This document shows, in pieces, positions 1 to 6,870 of a stretch of 10,918 nucleotides of DNA. A program made the position numbers and the translations under genes. Origin of the DNA: a bacterium (GTDB lineage Bacteria > Desulfobacterota > GWC2-55-46). Each line of letters begins with the position of its first letter. Position 1 is the stretch's first letter. Where the stretch lies: the NCBI GenBank assembly GCA_027310325.1, contig DAIDBB010000226.1, positions 1-10,918 on the forward strand, given 5' to 3'. The notes under the pieces are model-generated. The model ran no database searches and was not told where the DNA came from. It saw nothing but the letters and a program-made list of their open reading frames with translations.

Positions 1-90
1 GACAAGGACCACAGGCTCCCCGACAATTTCGGGCCTACCGGCAACGAGACGGAAAACAGGTTAAACCTCTTTCTGTCGGCCATATTCTAG
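1..90 (+). CDS. C-terminal end of an unidentified protein (partial)
   Basis: Frame 1 is open from the first base and stops at TAG 88-90, giving 29 residues that end in NLFLSAIF. A strong terminator follows 8 nt later, which supports this as a real gene end. The last nine residues alternate hydrophobic positions and finish with Phe, as the closing strand of an outer-membrane beta-barrel often does, but the fragment is too short to assign a family. The rest of the gene lies outside the window. Confidence 0.55.
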   Translation, partial: DKDHRLPDNFGPTGNETENRLNLFLSAIF

Positions 91-97
91 GAACGTG

Positions 98-134
98 AAA
101 AAAGCCCCGCCGGATATCCGGCGGGGCTTTTTTT
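98..134. terminator. Bidirectional intrinsic terminator
   Basis: A perfect GC-rich palindrome occupies 104-127: GCCCCGCCGG pairs with CCGGCGGGGC around ATAT. It is preceded by six A (98-103) and followed by seven T (128-134), so a U-tract follows the hairpin on either strand. It sits 8 nt after the plus-strand stop at 90 and 17 nt after the end of the convergent TlpA-like gene at 152, and would terminate both. Confidence 0.93.
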
Positions 135-151
135 GTTCCGAGGCCTTTAAT

Positions 152-697
152 CTACAGCGCCTTTTGTATCGCGCCGGCAAGCGCTTCCGATGAGACGGCG
201 CCTGTATGCGTAAATACGATCTTTCCGTCCTTTCCGGCCACCAGGGTCTTTGGCACCCCGTAGAGCTTATATTCATCGGCTATGTCGCCGCTCTCATCCA
301 GGCCAACGGGAAATGTCCACTTGAACTCCTTCACGAACGCCCTGGCATCCGAAAGATTGTCCTGGATGGCGACACCTATGAACTCGACACCTTTATCCCT
401 GAATGCGAGATAGTTGTTTTGGATGGAAGACGCCTCCAGCCTGCAAGGGCCGCACCATGAAGCCCAGAAGTTGATTACGATGGGCCGGCCTTTAAGGCCG
501 TCAATCGACAGGTCCTTGCCGTCGAGCGTCCTTATTTTAAAAGGTATTAACCGGTCCCCCTCCCCCGGCGCGGCGGAACCGGTGGCGGTAGTCGCCTTTC
601 CCTTATCCGAAGCCTTGCATCCCTGAAGGCCCGCGAACGCCAGCAATGTAAAGAAGGCCATGGCATATGCGCCGTAACGATACCTGATCCGACTCAT
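152..697 (-). CDS. TlpA/ResA-like thioredoxin-fold lipoprotein
   Basis: A 181-residue periplasmic thiol-disulfide oxidoreductase. A basic start and hydrophobic segment (about residues 8-24) run into LQGC, a lipobox with Cys27 as the lipidated residue, so the protein is probably membrane-anchored and faces the periplasm. A low-complexity linker (about 28-48) precedes an AhpC/TSA-Redoxin type domain. Its active site is WCGPC (Cys82, Cys85) after FWAS, and the cis-proline loop is YGVPKT (Pro149). TlpA/ResA proteins usually keep cysteines reduced for cytochrome c maturation or copper-centre assembly. The gene starts 15 nt after the stop of the upstream cupredoxin gene and has a strong AGGGGGA ribosome site, so the two are very likely co-transcribed. 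That neighbour makes a copper-related thiol reductase role attractive, but this is inferred. The substrate is unknown. Confidence 0.9.
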   Translation of the reverse strand: MSRIRYRYGAYAMAFFTLLAFAGLQGCKASDKGKATTATGSAAPGEGDRLIPFKIRTLDGKDLSIDGLKGRPIVINFWASWCGPCRLEASSIQNNYLAFRDKGVEFIGVAIQDNLSDARAFVKEFKWTFPVGLDESGDIADEYKLYGVPKTLVAGKDGKIVFTHTGAVSSEALAGAIQKAL

Positions 698-712
698 CTT
701 TCCCCCTTGTTC

Positions 713-1366
713 TTATTCCTCGACCGTAATCTTCCCGATCATGCTCTGGTGGATAAAACAGAGGTAGTAGTATTCGCCCGGTTTTTCAAACTTGTGTTCC
801 CAGCTCTCCCCGGAATTGACGGTCGGAGAAAATATCCCGCCCTCGCCTATGAACGGCATGGAGGCGAATATGTGTCCGCTTACGTCGTTATTTGCCCACC
901 TTACCGTCGCGCCCTTCTTGATTATGATGTTATCGGGCTTGAAGAAGTTCTGTTCAGTCTCGGTCGGTTTCGGGGTCTCGATGATATATACGCCGTTAGT
1001 CTCGGCGGGCCTGACGGCGGCGGACAGCTTGGTCTCGAATATCTTCTTCTTGGAGTCCTTAAGCGGCGCGAAGTCCCCTGTCATATCCTTGTAGACCTTT
1101 GCCATGTATTCGGCTATGTAAAGCTTTGAATCCCTGTCTTCCTTTGCGGTCCCGGGAAGCAGGGCCTCATTAATGATCGACTTGACCTCAACCGGGATCT
1201 TGTCCTTGTTATCTTTGACTATGGAGCCCATCTTGACGGCGTCATTTTTCTCAAATGCGTCTATGAAACTTTTTGTAATCTCGGATTCGGCCGAAAAACC
1301 GGCGCCTGCCATGACAAATATAGAAGTTAAGGCAACGGCAGACATAGAGACAAATCTTCTTAACAT
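713..1366 (-). CDS. Plastocyanin-like cupredoxin with helical N-terminal domain
   Basis: An exported blue-copper protein of 217 residues. I chose the ATG at 1366 because a GAGGAGGGG ribosome site lies just upstream; a TTG at 1381 is in frame but overlaps that site. Residues 1-26 form a Sec signal peptide ending GFSA. Residues about 27-115 are charged and mostly helical, with no family I recognise. Residues about 120-217 form the cupredoxin fold. Its type 1 copper ligands are visible as His165 (SGHIF) and Cys203, His206 and Met209 in the C-x2-H-x2-M motif CFIHQSM. It therefore probably carries electrons or copper in the periplasm. It is first in a two-gene operon with the TlpA-like lipoprotein, whose thioredoxin domain could keep Cys203 reduced for metal loading (inference). 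I see no convincing promoter in the roughly 200 bases upstream. Confidence 0.88.
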   Translation of the reverse strand: MLRRFVSMSAVALTSIFVMAGAGFSAESEITKSFIDAFEKNDAVKMGSIVKDNKDKIPVEVKSIINEALLPGTAKEDRDSKLYIAEYMAKVYKDMTGDFAPLKDSKKKIFETKLSAAVRPAETNGVYIIETPKPTETEQNFFKPDNIIIKKGATVRWANNDVSGHIFASMPFIGEGGIFSPTVNSGESWEHKFEKPGEYYYLCFIHQSMIGKITVEE

Positions 1367-1587
1367 CGCTCCCCTCCTCAATTTTGTTGCTAAAAAATAT
1401 GTCTAATCTTAGCATGAAATCTTATATAAATCGCGCTAATTCTTGATCCAGACAAGAGACCCCGGCGGATGCCAAATAATAGTTCGAAAAAGCCTAAAAA
1501 ATGCGATATCTTAATTTATGGGACATTTTTGCAATTATATACAAGAATGACCCCGAGTAACAGAAGAAAATAACGGGGACCATAGAT

Positions 1588-2444
1588 ATGGTTAATAAGA
1601 CCGTCAAACGCCACCTGGACAGGCTCTACAGGACATTTGACATTAGATTTCTTTCTTCAGACCCTCTGCTATTTGTCCACAGGTTCAAAAGAAAGGAAGA
1701 CCGCGAAATAGTCGGGCTTATAGCGTCAAGCCTCGCCTACGGAAGGGTGGCGGGCATTAAAAAGAGCGTAGAAAATGTGCTTCGCGTAATGGGAGACGCA
1801 CCTTATCTCTTTACGATGAAGTTCAAGCCGCGGAGGCAAGCTCGGCTTTTTTCCGGTTTCGTGCATCGTTTTAACACGGGGGAAGACATCGTCTGCCTCC
1901 TAAGCTTTATGCGCCAGATGATCGAGGAAAAGGGGTCCATAGGCGGATTTTTCACCGAAGGCTATTCGCCGGAAGATAAGAACGTAAAAAACGCGCTCAT
2001 TTCTTTCTCGGAGAGGGCCTTGAGGCTCGATGCGTACGGCATTTACGGAACTGATTCTCTTCCAAAGGAAGCCGGGGTAAGGTTCTTTTTTCCTACGCCG
2101 GCCAACGGAAGCCCGTGTAAGAGACTCAACCTTTACCTCAGATGGATGGTGCGCAGAGACAAGCTCGACATGGGCCTCTGGAAGGGGATTGGGCGTCAAG
2201 GCTTGTAATCCCCATTGATACACATATCGCGCGCATCTCAAAGAACATCGGATTAACCGGGCGTTCCACGCCCGATTGGAAGATGGCGGAAGAGATCACC
2301 GAAGCCCTTAAGGAATTCGACCCTGAAGACCCGGTAAAGTATGATTTTGCCCTTTGCAGGCTCGGCATCCTGGATAAGTGCCCGCGAAAAGCGGACATGC
2401 GGAAATGCGAGGATTGCCTGATCAAGAAAATCTGCGTTTTATAA
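1588..2444 (+). pseudogene. TIGR02757/DUF2400 family protein, frameshifted
   Basis: Two overlapping frames together make one DUF2400 (TIGR02757) protein of about 285 residues. The first runs from ATG 1588 to a stop at 2206-2208 and carries the family's N-terminal region, then PCKRLNLYLRWMVRRD. The homology continues in another frame from about 2190 with RLVIPIDTHIARISKNIGL and DPVKYDFALCRLGI, to TAA 2442-2444. The switch lies in GGGGATTGGG (about 2185-2193), and adding one base there restores a single frame. The family's function is not established. The protein ends with cysteines spaced C-x8-C-x2-C-x5-C, and its DTH segment resembles that of endonuclease III. The GGGG before the start (1575-1578) is only a weak ribosome site. 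The frameshift may be a real mutation or a sequencing error, since both halves are otherwise well conserved. I see no slippery heptamer for programmed frameshifting. Confidence 0.85.
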
Positions 2445-2489
2445 GCGGAAACCCCTGAGACCCACCCCCTTCTTCTTAATGGAAATCCT

Positions 2490-2518
2490 TTGACAGGACC
2501 GCATATATGGGATAACAT
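2490..2518 (+). promoter_or_regulatory. Sigma70-type promoter for the polyprenyl synthase gene
   Basis: A perfect -35 hexamer TTGACA (2490-2495) is followed after exactly 17 bases by TAACAT (2513-2518), four of six matches to the -10 consensus. Transcription would start near 2525, giving a leader of about 135 nt before the ATG at 2660. Its position just after the broken DUF2400 gene suggests it drives the synthase and possibly nth. Confidence 0.65.
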
Positions 2519-2659
2519 CTATGCCTAAAATAAACACCGGATTTAAGACAATACCCGCTCCCAGGAGGCTTCTTCAAATAACCGGAGCGCGGATCGGGTC
2601 ATAAGGACGTCATGCAAAAAGCCCTGAACATTAAGCAGGCCAAAAAAGACGGAGTCAAG

Positions 2660-3634
2660 ATGCGGATCCAGGAGGTATTTGACCTTGTAAAAGACGACAT
2701 GAAAAAGGTCGAGGCGGGGTTCAAGCAAAACCTCAATTCCGATGTCTATCTCATAAGCAAGGTCGGCGAGTACATCTTAAATAGCGGCGGAAAAAGATTC
2801 AGGCCCATGATCATGCTCCTCTCGGCAAGGGTCTGTGATTACAGTGGCGACAAGCACATCTCTCTGGCTGGCGTCGTGGAGTTTATCCATACCGCAACAC
2901 TCCTGCATGACGACGTGGTGGATAACGCGCATCTTAGAAGAGGCAGCGCCTCGGCAAATACGGTATGGGGCGACGGCGCCAGCATCCTCGTCGGGGATTA
3001 CCTCCTTTCAAAGGCTTTTTCCCTCGCCGTCCAGTCCGGCGATATGCGGATCTTAAGCGTGCTATCGCAGACGACCACGCGCATGGCGGAAGGCGAGGTC
3101 CTGCAGCTCCTTAAGCATAGCGACGCCGACACCACGGAAAAAGAATACCTTGACGTTGTAACAAACAAGACCGCCGTGCTTATATCCGCCGCATCCAGGA
3201 TAGCCGGCATCCTCGGCGAGGTAACGCTTGAAAAAGAGGTGGCGCTCGCGAACTACGGGATGGGCCTCGGGACCGCCTACCAGCTCATGGACGACTGCCT
3301 TGATTATACCTCGACCGACGAGGACCTCGGCAAATCGATCGGAAACGACCTCAGGGAAGGCAAGGTAACGATGCCTCTTATCCAGGCTTCCAGGAAATCG
3401 ACCCGGGCCGAACGGGAGCTTATAAAAGAAGCCGTCGAGGCGGACGAGCTTCCTGATTCGAAACTCGGGGAGATCGTCGGGATCATAAACAAATATGACG
3501 GCATCGAATATACCATAAACAGGGCTCGGGCCTATATCGAAGAGTCGAAAAGGAACCTTGAGATATTTGAGCCGGACATTGAAAGGGCCGCTCTCATGGC
3601 GGTCGGGGATTTTGTCATCGACAGGACTTATTAG
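2660..3634 (+). CDS. ispB: Long-chain (octaprenyl-type) polyprenyl diphosphate synthase
   Basis: A trans-prenyltransferase that extends an allylic diphosphate with isopentenyl diphosphate to make the side chain of quinones, in the cytoplasm. The ATG at 2660 has GGAG 5 nt upstream and gives 324 residues whose N-terminus aligns with E. coli IspB (323). An in-frame ATG at 2612, also with an AAGGA site, would add 16 residues. Visible motifs are GGKRFRP (43-49), the first aspartate-rich motif DDVVD (84-88) followed by RRG, EGEVLQL near 145-150 and the second motif DDCLD (211-215). The fifth residue before the first motif is alanine (HTATLLH), a small residue that in this family leaves the tunnel open for long products (about C40 or more). 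The exact chain length cannot be read from sequence. It is preceded by a good promoter, and nth follows after 32 nt. Confidence 0.92.
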   Translation: MRIQEVFDLVKDDMKKVEAGFKQNLNSDVYLISKVGEYILNSGGKRFRPMIMLLSARVCDYSGDKHISLAGVVEFIHTATLLHDDVVDNAHLRRGSASANTVWGDGASILVGDYLLSKAFSLAVQSGDMRILSVLSQTTTRMAEGEVLQLLKHSDADTTEKEYLDVVTNKTAVLISAASRIAGILGEVTLEKEVALANYGMGLGTAYQLMDDCLDYTSTDEDLGKSIGNDLREGKVTMPLIQASRKSTRAERELIKEAVEADELPDSKLGEIVGIINKYDGIEYTINRARAYIEESKRNLEIFEPDIERAALMAVGDFVIDRTY

Positions 3635-3666
3635 CCGTAAGCGCTTTTCCGTGCAATAATGGAGGT

Positions 3667-4317
3667 ATGGACAAAAAAGAAAAAGCCAGGAAAATCCTCG
3701 ATATCCTTGAAAAGGAATTCCCCGGGGCAAGGACCGCTCTAATATTCTCCACCCCCCTGGAGCTTCTCATCGCAACCATACTTTCCGCGCAAGCGACCGA
3801 TAAACTGGTAAACAAGATTACCGTTGACCTCTTCAAAAAATACAAAACAGCCGAAGACTACGACAGGGCAACCCTTGGCGAGATCGAAAAAGACATAAGC
3901 TCCGTCAACTTTTTCAGGAACAAGGCCAAAAGCATAAAGGGATGCTGCAAAAAGCTCGTCGAGGAATTTAATGGGGCTGTGCCGCAGACCCTGGATGAGC
4001 TTACAACGCTACCCGGCGTAGGCAGAAAAACCGCTAACATAGTCCTCGGAAACGCGTTCGGCAAAAACGCCCTGGCCGTAGACACGCACGTTAAAAGGGT
4101 GGCCAAGAGGTTAGGGCTTACGGACTCGGAAGACCCGGACAGGGTCGAAGAAGACCTCTGCAGGATAATACCGGAAAAGAGATGGACAAATACGACCCAC
4201 TTATTGATCCTTCATGGCAGAAAGACCTGCAAGGCAAAGAACCCTTTATGTGAAGTCTGCCCTGTAAGGGATTTCAGCGATTATTACAAAAAGGTATTTT
4301 TGAAAGAGAAGAAATAA
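3667..4317 (+). CDS. nth: Endonuclease III (DNA glycosylase/AP lyase)
   Basis: A base-excision repair enzyme of 216 residues (E. coli 211) that removes oxidised pyrimidines and nicks AP sites. The HhH-GPD fold shows LLIATILSAQATD near 33-45, the helix-hairpin-helix LPGVGRKTANIVLG with catalytic Lys121, and VDTHVKRVAKRLGL with catalytic Asp139. The C-terminal Fe-S loop has Cys188-x6-Cys195-x2-Cys198 as expected, but the fourth ligand, expected at 204, is Ser (codon AGC) in DFSDYY. The cluster may be Ser-ligated, altered or lost. The start is ATG 3667. A perfect GGAGG lies only 1 nt before it, unusually close, yet no better start exists in frame and the N-terminus fits the family. The gene lies 32 nt after the polyprenyl synthase and may share its transcript. 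A DUF2400 gene and EndoQ nearby also suggest a DNA-damage context. Confidence 0.95.
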   Translation: MDKKEKARKILDILEKEFPGARTALIFSTPLELLIATILSAQATDKLVNKITVDLFKKYKTAEDYDRATLGEIEKDISSVNFFRNKAKSIKGCCKKLVEEFNGAVPQTLDELTTLPGVGRKTANIVLGNAFGKNALAVDTHVKRVAKRLGLTDSEDPDRVEEDLCRIIPEKRWTNTTHLLILHGRKTCKAKNPLCEVCPVRDFSDYYKKVFLKEKK

Positions 4318-4351
4318 CCTCTCTCCAGGACAACACAACCTAGAGGACAAG

Positions 4352-4528
4352 ATGCGCGCCATTTCCTTCAACCGGAAACTCAAATATTCAACCGATTATC
4401 CTATCCCCGTACGCGCGGAGGATGAAGCGCTCGTAAAGATATCGTATGCCGGAATATGCGCAACGGACCTTGAGATAGTCCTTGCGTTCTTCACCTGTAA
4501 TAGCCTGCTTTCACGAATGTCTCGATAA
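4352..4528 (+). pseudogene. N-terminal stub of a zinc-dependent (MDR) alcohol dehydrogenase
   Basis: An ATG at 4352 with a GAGGA ribosome site opens a 58-codon frame. Its first 42 or so residues match the start of medium-chain zinc alcohol dehydrogenases: MRAISFNRKLKY, then a DYPIPV segment, ALVKISYAGIC and ATDLEI. Cys36 in GICATD is the usual catalytic zinc ligand. After about base 4477 the similarity stops abruptly. The next 16 codons look random, and the expected glycine-rich GHEFVG region and Rossmann domain do not occur in any frame nearby. A normal family member is around 340 residues, so this is a remnant left by a deletion or rearrangement, or a chimeric join. The rest of the 4318-4630 interval contains no gene I can support; an antisense frame over it looks spurious. 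Confidence 0.7.
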
Positions 4529-4630
4529 AGGAAGTACATCGCATTTTTACGGTCGGCTGAAGAGTCAAAAAGCAGCTTACCGGATGATTTCTTGTCCCCC
4601 GGTCTGGCGTGGTCTCCAAATAGAATTGAA

Positions 4631-5311
4631 TCAGGGCACATCCTCGCAGGGGTCTCCTCCTGATATCCCCATGAATTCCTCTTCATTGTGGTCTATTTTT
4701 TCAAATACATTTCTCCGTTCGTTATAAGTGTATACGGCTCCGGTGCCGATATCGTAGTACCAGCCGTGGATGTTGATCTTTCCTGCCTTTATCGCCTCGT
4801 TTACCAGGGGATAAGTCTTCAAGTTCTCTATCTGTTTTACGAGATACCTCTTCTCCGTCATCTCGATCTTCTTTTTATATGAAAGGTCCTTTATCTGGAA
4901 GAGGACCTCTTCCTTTACCTCGGAGGCGGTATTAAGCCACTCCTTCAAATTGGGCTTGTCCTCGAAGTCTTTTTTGTCGTAGTAAAGCGCCTTCAACGCG
5001 CCGCAATCGGAATGTCCGCATACGACGATATCCGTCACCTTCAACACGAGTAAGGCGAATTCGATGGCAGCGGCCGTACACGTCTTCTTGTGAAGCGGGG
5101 TATTCGCAGGGACGATGTTGCCCACGTTCTTTACTATGAATAGCTCCCCTACTTTGCTCTGCGTGATGAGGTTGGGGTCCACCCTCGAGTCCGAGCATGA
5201 GAAAAACAGCACGTCGGGAGACTGTCCTTTTGATATCTTCTGGAAGAACTCCTCTTCTTTCCTGTAGTGCATCTTCTGAAATCTTAGGATCCCTCTAAAG
5301 AGCCTTTCCAT
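4631..5311 (-). CDS. Beta-class carbonic anhydrase
   Basis: A zinc enzyme of 226 residues that interconverts CO2 and bicarbonate in the cytoplasm. The beta-class signatures are complete: CSDSR gives zinc ligand Cys39 and the Asp41-Arg43 dyad, and GHSDCGAL gives His100 and Cys103. The segments GELFIVKNVGNIVP (56-69) and IHGWYYDIGTGAVY near 180-195 are also typical. The ATG at 5311 is supported by an AAGGAG ribosome site 7 nt upstream. The length is close to E. coli Can/CynT (about 220). It lies 69 nt downstream of the endonuclease Q gene on the same strand and may be read from the same transcript, though no functional link is obvious. No cyanase or carboxysome genes are in view, so a general bicarbonate-supply role is the simplest reading. 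Confidence 0.95.
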   Translation of the reverse strand: MERLFRGILRFQKMHYRKEEEFFQKISKGQSPDVLFFSCSDSRVDPNLITQSKVGELFIVKNVGNIVPANTPLHKKTCTAAAIEFALLVLKVTDIVVCGHSDCGALKALYYDKKDFEDKPNLKEWLNTASEVKEEVLFQIKDLSYKKKIEMTEKRYLVKQIENLKTYPLVNEAIKAGKINIHGWYYDIGTGAVYTYNERRNVFEKIDHNEEEFMGISGGDPCEDVP

Positions 5312-5380
5312 AGCGGTTCTCCTTTTAGACCGGAAGTATGTAAGTAATAGAATCGCAATAAAATCAATCGAGGACCCGCG

Positions 5381-6634
5381 CTAAAAAAGCCCGATCTGCG
5401 AGGGCCCGCGCGGAGCTATGACTTCCTTATTCCCGAAGATCCTGACTTTGCCGAATTCCCCGTCGAACCCAGGGGTGATAGCGACGTCTTCATTTCGCGT
5501 CTTCATAACGGCCGAAGCGACCTTCTCACCGGCAAGCCTGACAAGGTCGCTTTCATCCATATCCAGGAGCATATCGAATTTACTCGTTTCTGCTACGAGC
5601 CTCTTATATTCCCTCTTGACTTTAACGGAATTCACGCCGCAGTCGAGAGACTCGGCCAGTATCTCCTCAAGCGGGATGATATGCCTTGCCGGTATGGCCG
5701 TGTCCGGCAAGCGGCCCGCGGGCCTGTCGGCCAGTTCCATGACCCTGCTCATGACCCCGACGGTTACGTCCTTGCCGCAAACGGCGCAGGCCTTGCCCGA
5801 CCTGATCGTCTCCTCCGGGGACAGAAGCACCCCGCAGGCCCTGTGGCCGTCGTAGTGGTATTTCCCCTCTTCCGGGAAAAACTCTATTGTAAAAAGGAAC
5901 TTCTTTTTGTCCTTTTCCTTTATTATCCTCGTTATCTCGAAATAATCGAGGTCGCAGTCGAATACGTTAGCCTCTCTTCCGAGCTTCGACGGCGAGTGGG
6001 CGTCGGAGTTGGAGATGAGCGTGATCCCGTCCAGGCAAGATAGCCTCCAGTTCATCTGCGGGTCCGAGGAAAGCCCCGTCTCGACAGCGTAGATATGTTT
6101 CGAGTAATCTCCGAAGCACTCCTCTATAGAGTCGAAGCCGGACTTGCTCCCGAAGATAGAGAACCACGGGGTCCAGGCATGGGCAGGAACGAGCATCGCG
6201 TCGGGCGACGCGTCAAGGACGATCTTCAAGAGGTCCAGCGAGGAGAAACCGAAGATCGGCCTTCCGTCGGAGTTGATGTTGCCGAGCCTTGCGAAAGCCG
6301 AGTTCATCTTTTTTACCGCCTCGATTGAAGGCGCGAAGATGAGATTATGGACCTTGCGGGTCCTGCCGCCCTGGGAATAGATGTTGGACACCTCGGCGGT
6401 AAGCATGAACCTGACTGGATCGACCCCATCCGCTTTCAGGGCGAAAAGCCCGTTACCGGCCGGTTCGAGTTTCTCTTCGATAGCGGCGAAATGCGCCGGG
6501 TGGGTAAAATCCCCCGTGCCGAGGAGGTTTATTCCCTTAAACCTTGCCCAGAGCGAAAGCACATCAAGGAACATGTCCTTGCTAGTCGCCCTTGAATAAC
6601 GGCTGTGTATATGGAGGTCCGCTATTATCCGCAT
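5381..6634 (-). CDS. Endonuclease Q (PHP-domain deaminated-base nuclease, TIGR00375)
   Basis: A 417-residue member of the EndoQ family, which nicks DNA 5' of uracil, hypoxanthine, xanthine and AP sites. The family is best known from Thermococcales and occurs patchily in bacteria. The N-terminal PHP metal-binding domain shows ADLHIHSRYSRA (His8, His10), GTGDFTHP (39-46), TAEVSNIY with Glu81, His96, PAHAWTPW with His152, and SNSDAHSPSKLG (Asp211, His213). A zinc module follows with His264-x2-Cys267 and Cys283-x2-Cys286 (CAVCGK), then GVMSRVMELADRP and a helical C-terminal part ending PGFDGEFGKV. The last five residues, QIGLF (413-417), look like a bacterial sliding-clamp binding motif, which fits the known PCNA-binding tails of archaeal EndoQ. 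The start ATG 6634 begins directly with the family's N-terminus but has only a weak ribosome site. Confidence 0.92.
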   Translation of the reverse strand: MRIIADLHIHSRYSRATSKDMFLDVLSLWARFKGINLLGTGDFTHPAHFAAIEEKLEPAGNGLFALKADGVDPVRFMLTAEVSNIYSQGGRTRKVHNLIFAPSIEAVKKMNSAFARLGNINSDGRPIFGFSSLDLLKIVLDASPDAMLVPAHAWTPWFSIFGSKSGFDSIEECFGDYSKHIYAVETGLSSDPQMNWRLSCLDGITLISNSDAHSPSKLGREANVFDCDLDYFEITRIIKEKDKKKFLFTIEFFPEEGKYHYDGHRACGVLLSPEETIRSGKACAVCGKDVTVGVMSRVMELADRPAGRLPDTAIPARHIIPLEEILAESLDCGVNSVKVKREYKRLVAETSKFDMLLDMDESDLVRLAGEKVASAVMKTRNEDVAITPGFDGEFGKVRIFGNKEVIAPRGPSQIGLF

Positions 6635-6704
6635 ATATCCGAAATCCCTGGTCGATCAGGAAACCATCTGTGACGCTCTATCTGTAGGCACAGTTATGCG
6701 ATAA

Positions 6705-6733
6705 TTTGCCATTCTTTTTAAAAACATGGCAAA
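6705..6733. repeat. AT-rich inverted repeat between EndoQ and FabI genes
   Basis: The arms TTTGCCAT (6705-6712) and ATGGCAAA (6726-6733) are perfect inverted repeats separated by 13 nt that contain TTTTTAAAAA. It lies in the 236-nt gap upstream of EndoQ and downstream of FabI. No T-run follows on either strand, so it is not a classic terminator. A protein-binding operator or a weak hairpin is possible. The rest of the 6635-6870 gap shows nothing I can name. Confidence 0.4.
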
Positions 6734-6870
6734 CTACCGCTGGGTTATAGTCTTATGCTTCAGTCCTGAAAAGTAGCCTGATGACGCCGCTTTCCCGATT
6801 CCAGTATATGTGTGGGGAATTCGGTAACAAATCTATCACAAAATCATGCGCATGGGAAGCCCAAAATCGC

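Noticed and set aside
1367..1381. TTG start for the cupredoxin gene
   Set aside because: The TTG overlaps the GAGGAGGGG ribosome site that serves the ATG at 1366.
2182..2196. Programmed -1 frameshifting in the DUF2400 gene
   Set aside because: No X-XXY-YYZ slippery heptamer or obvious downstream structure is present; a mutation or sequencing error is simpler.
2521..2604. 27-codon open frame between the DUF2400 gene and the polyprenyl synthase
   Set aside because: It has no ribosome site, begins before the predicted transcription start and resembles nothing known to me.
3062..3730. Long minus-strand open frame opposite the polyprenyl synthase
   Set aside because: It is a shadow of a well-supported gene in GC-rich codons and has no domain signature; the same applies to frames opposite EndoQ and the galT-like gene.
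4396..4686. Antisense frames over the dehydrogenase stub, one of them ending FIETFVKAGYYR
   Set aside because: They overlap the carbonic anhydrase end and the dehydrogenase stub, lack ribosome sites and match no family I recognise.
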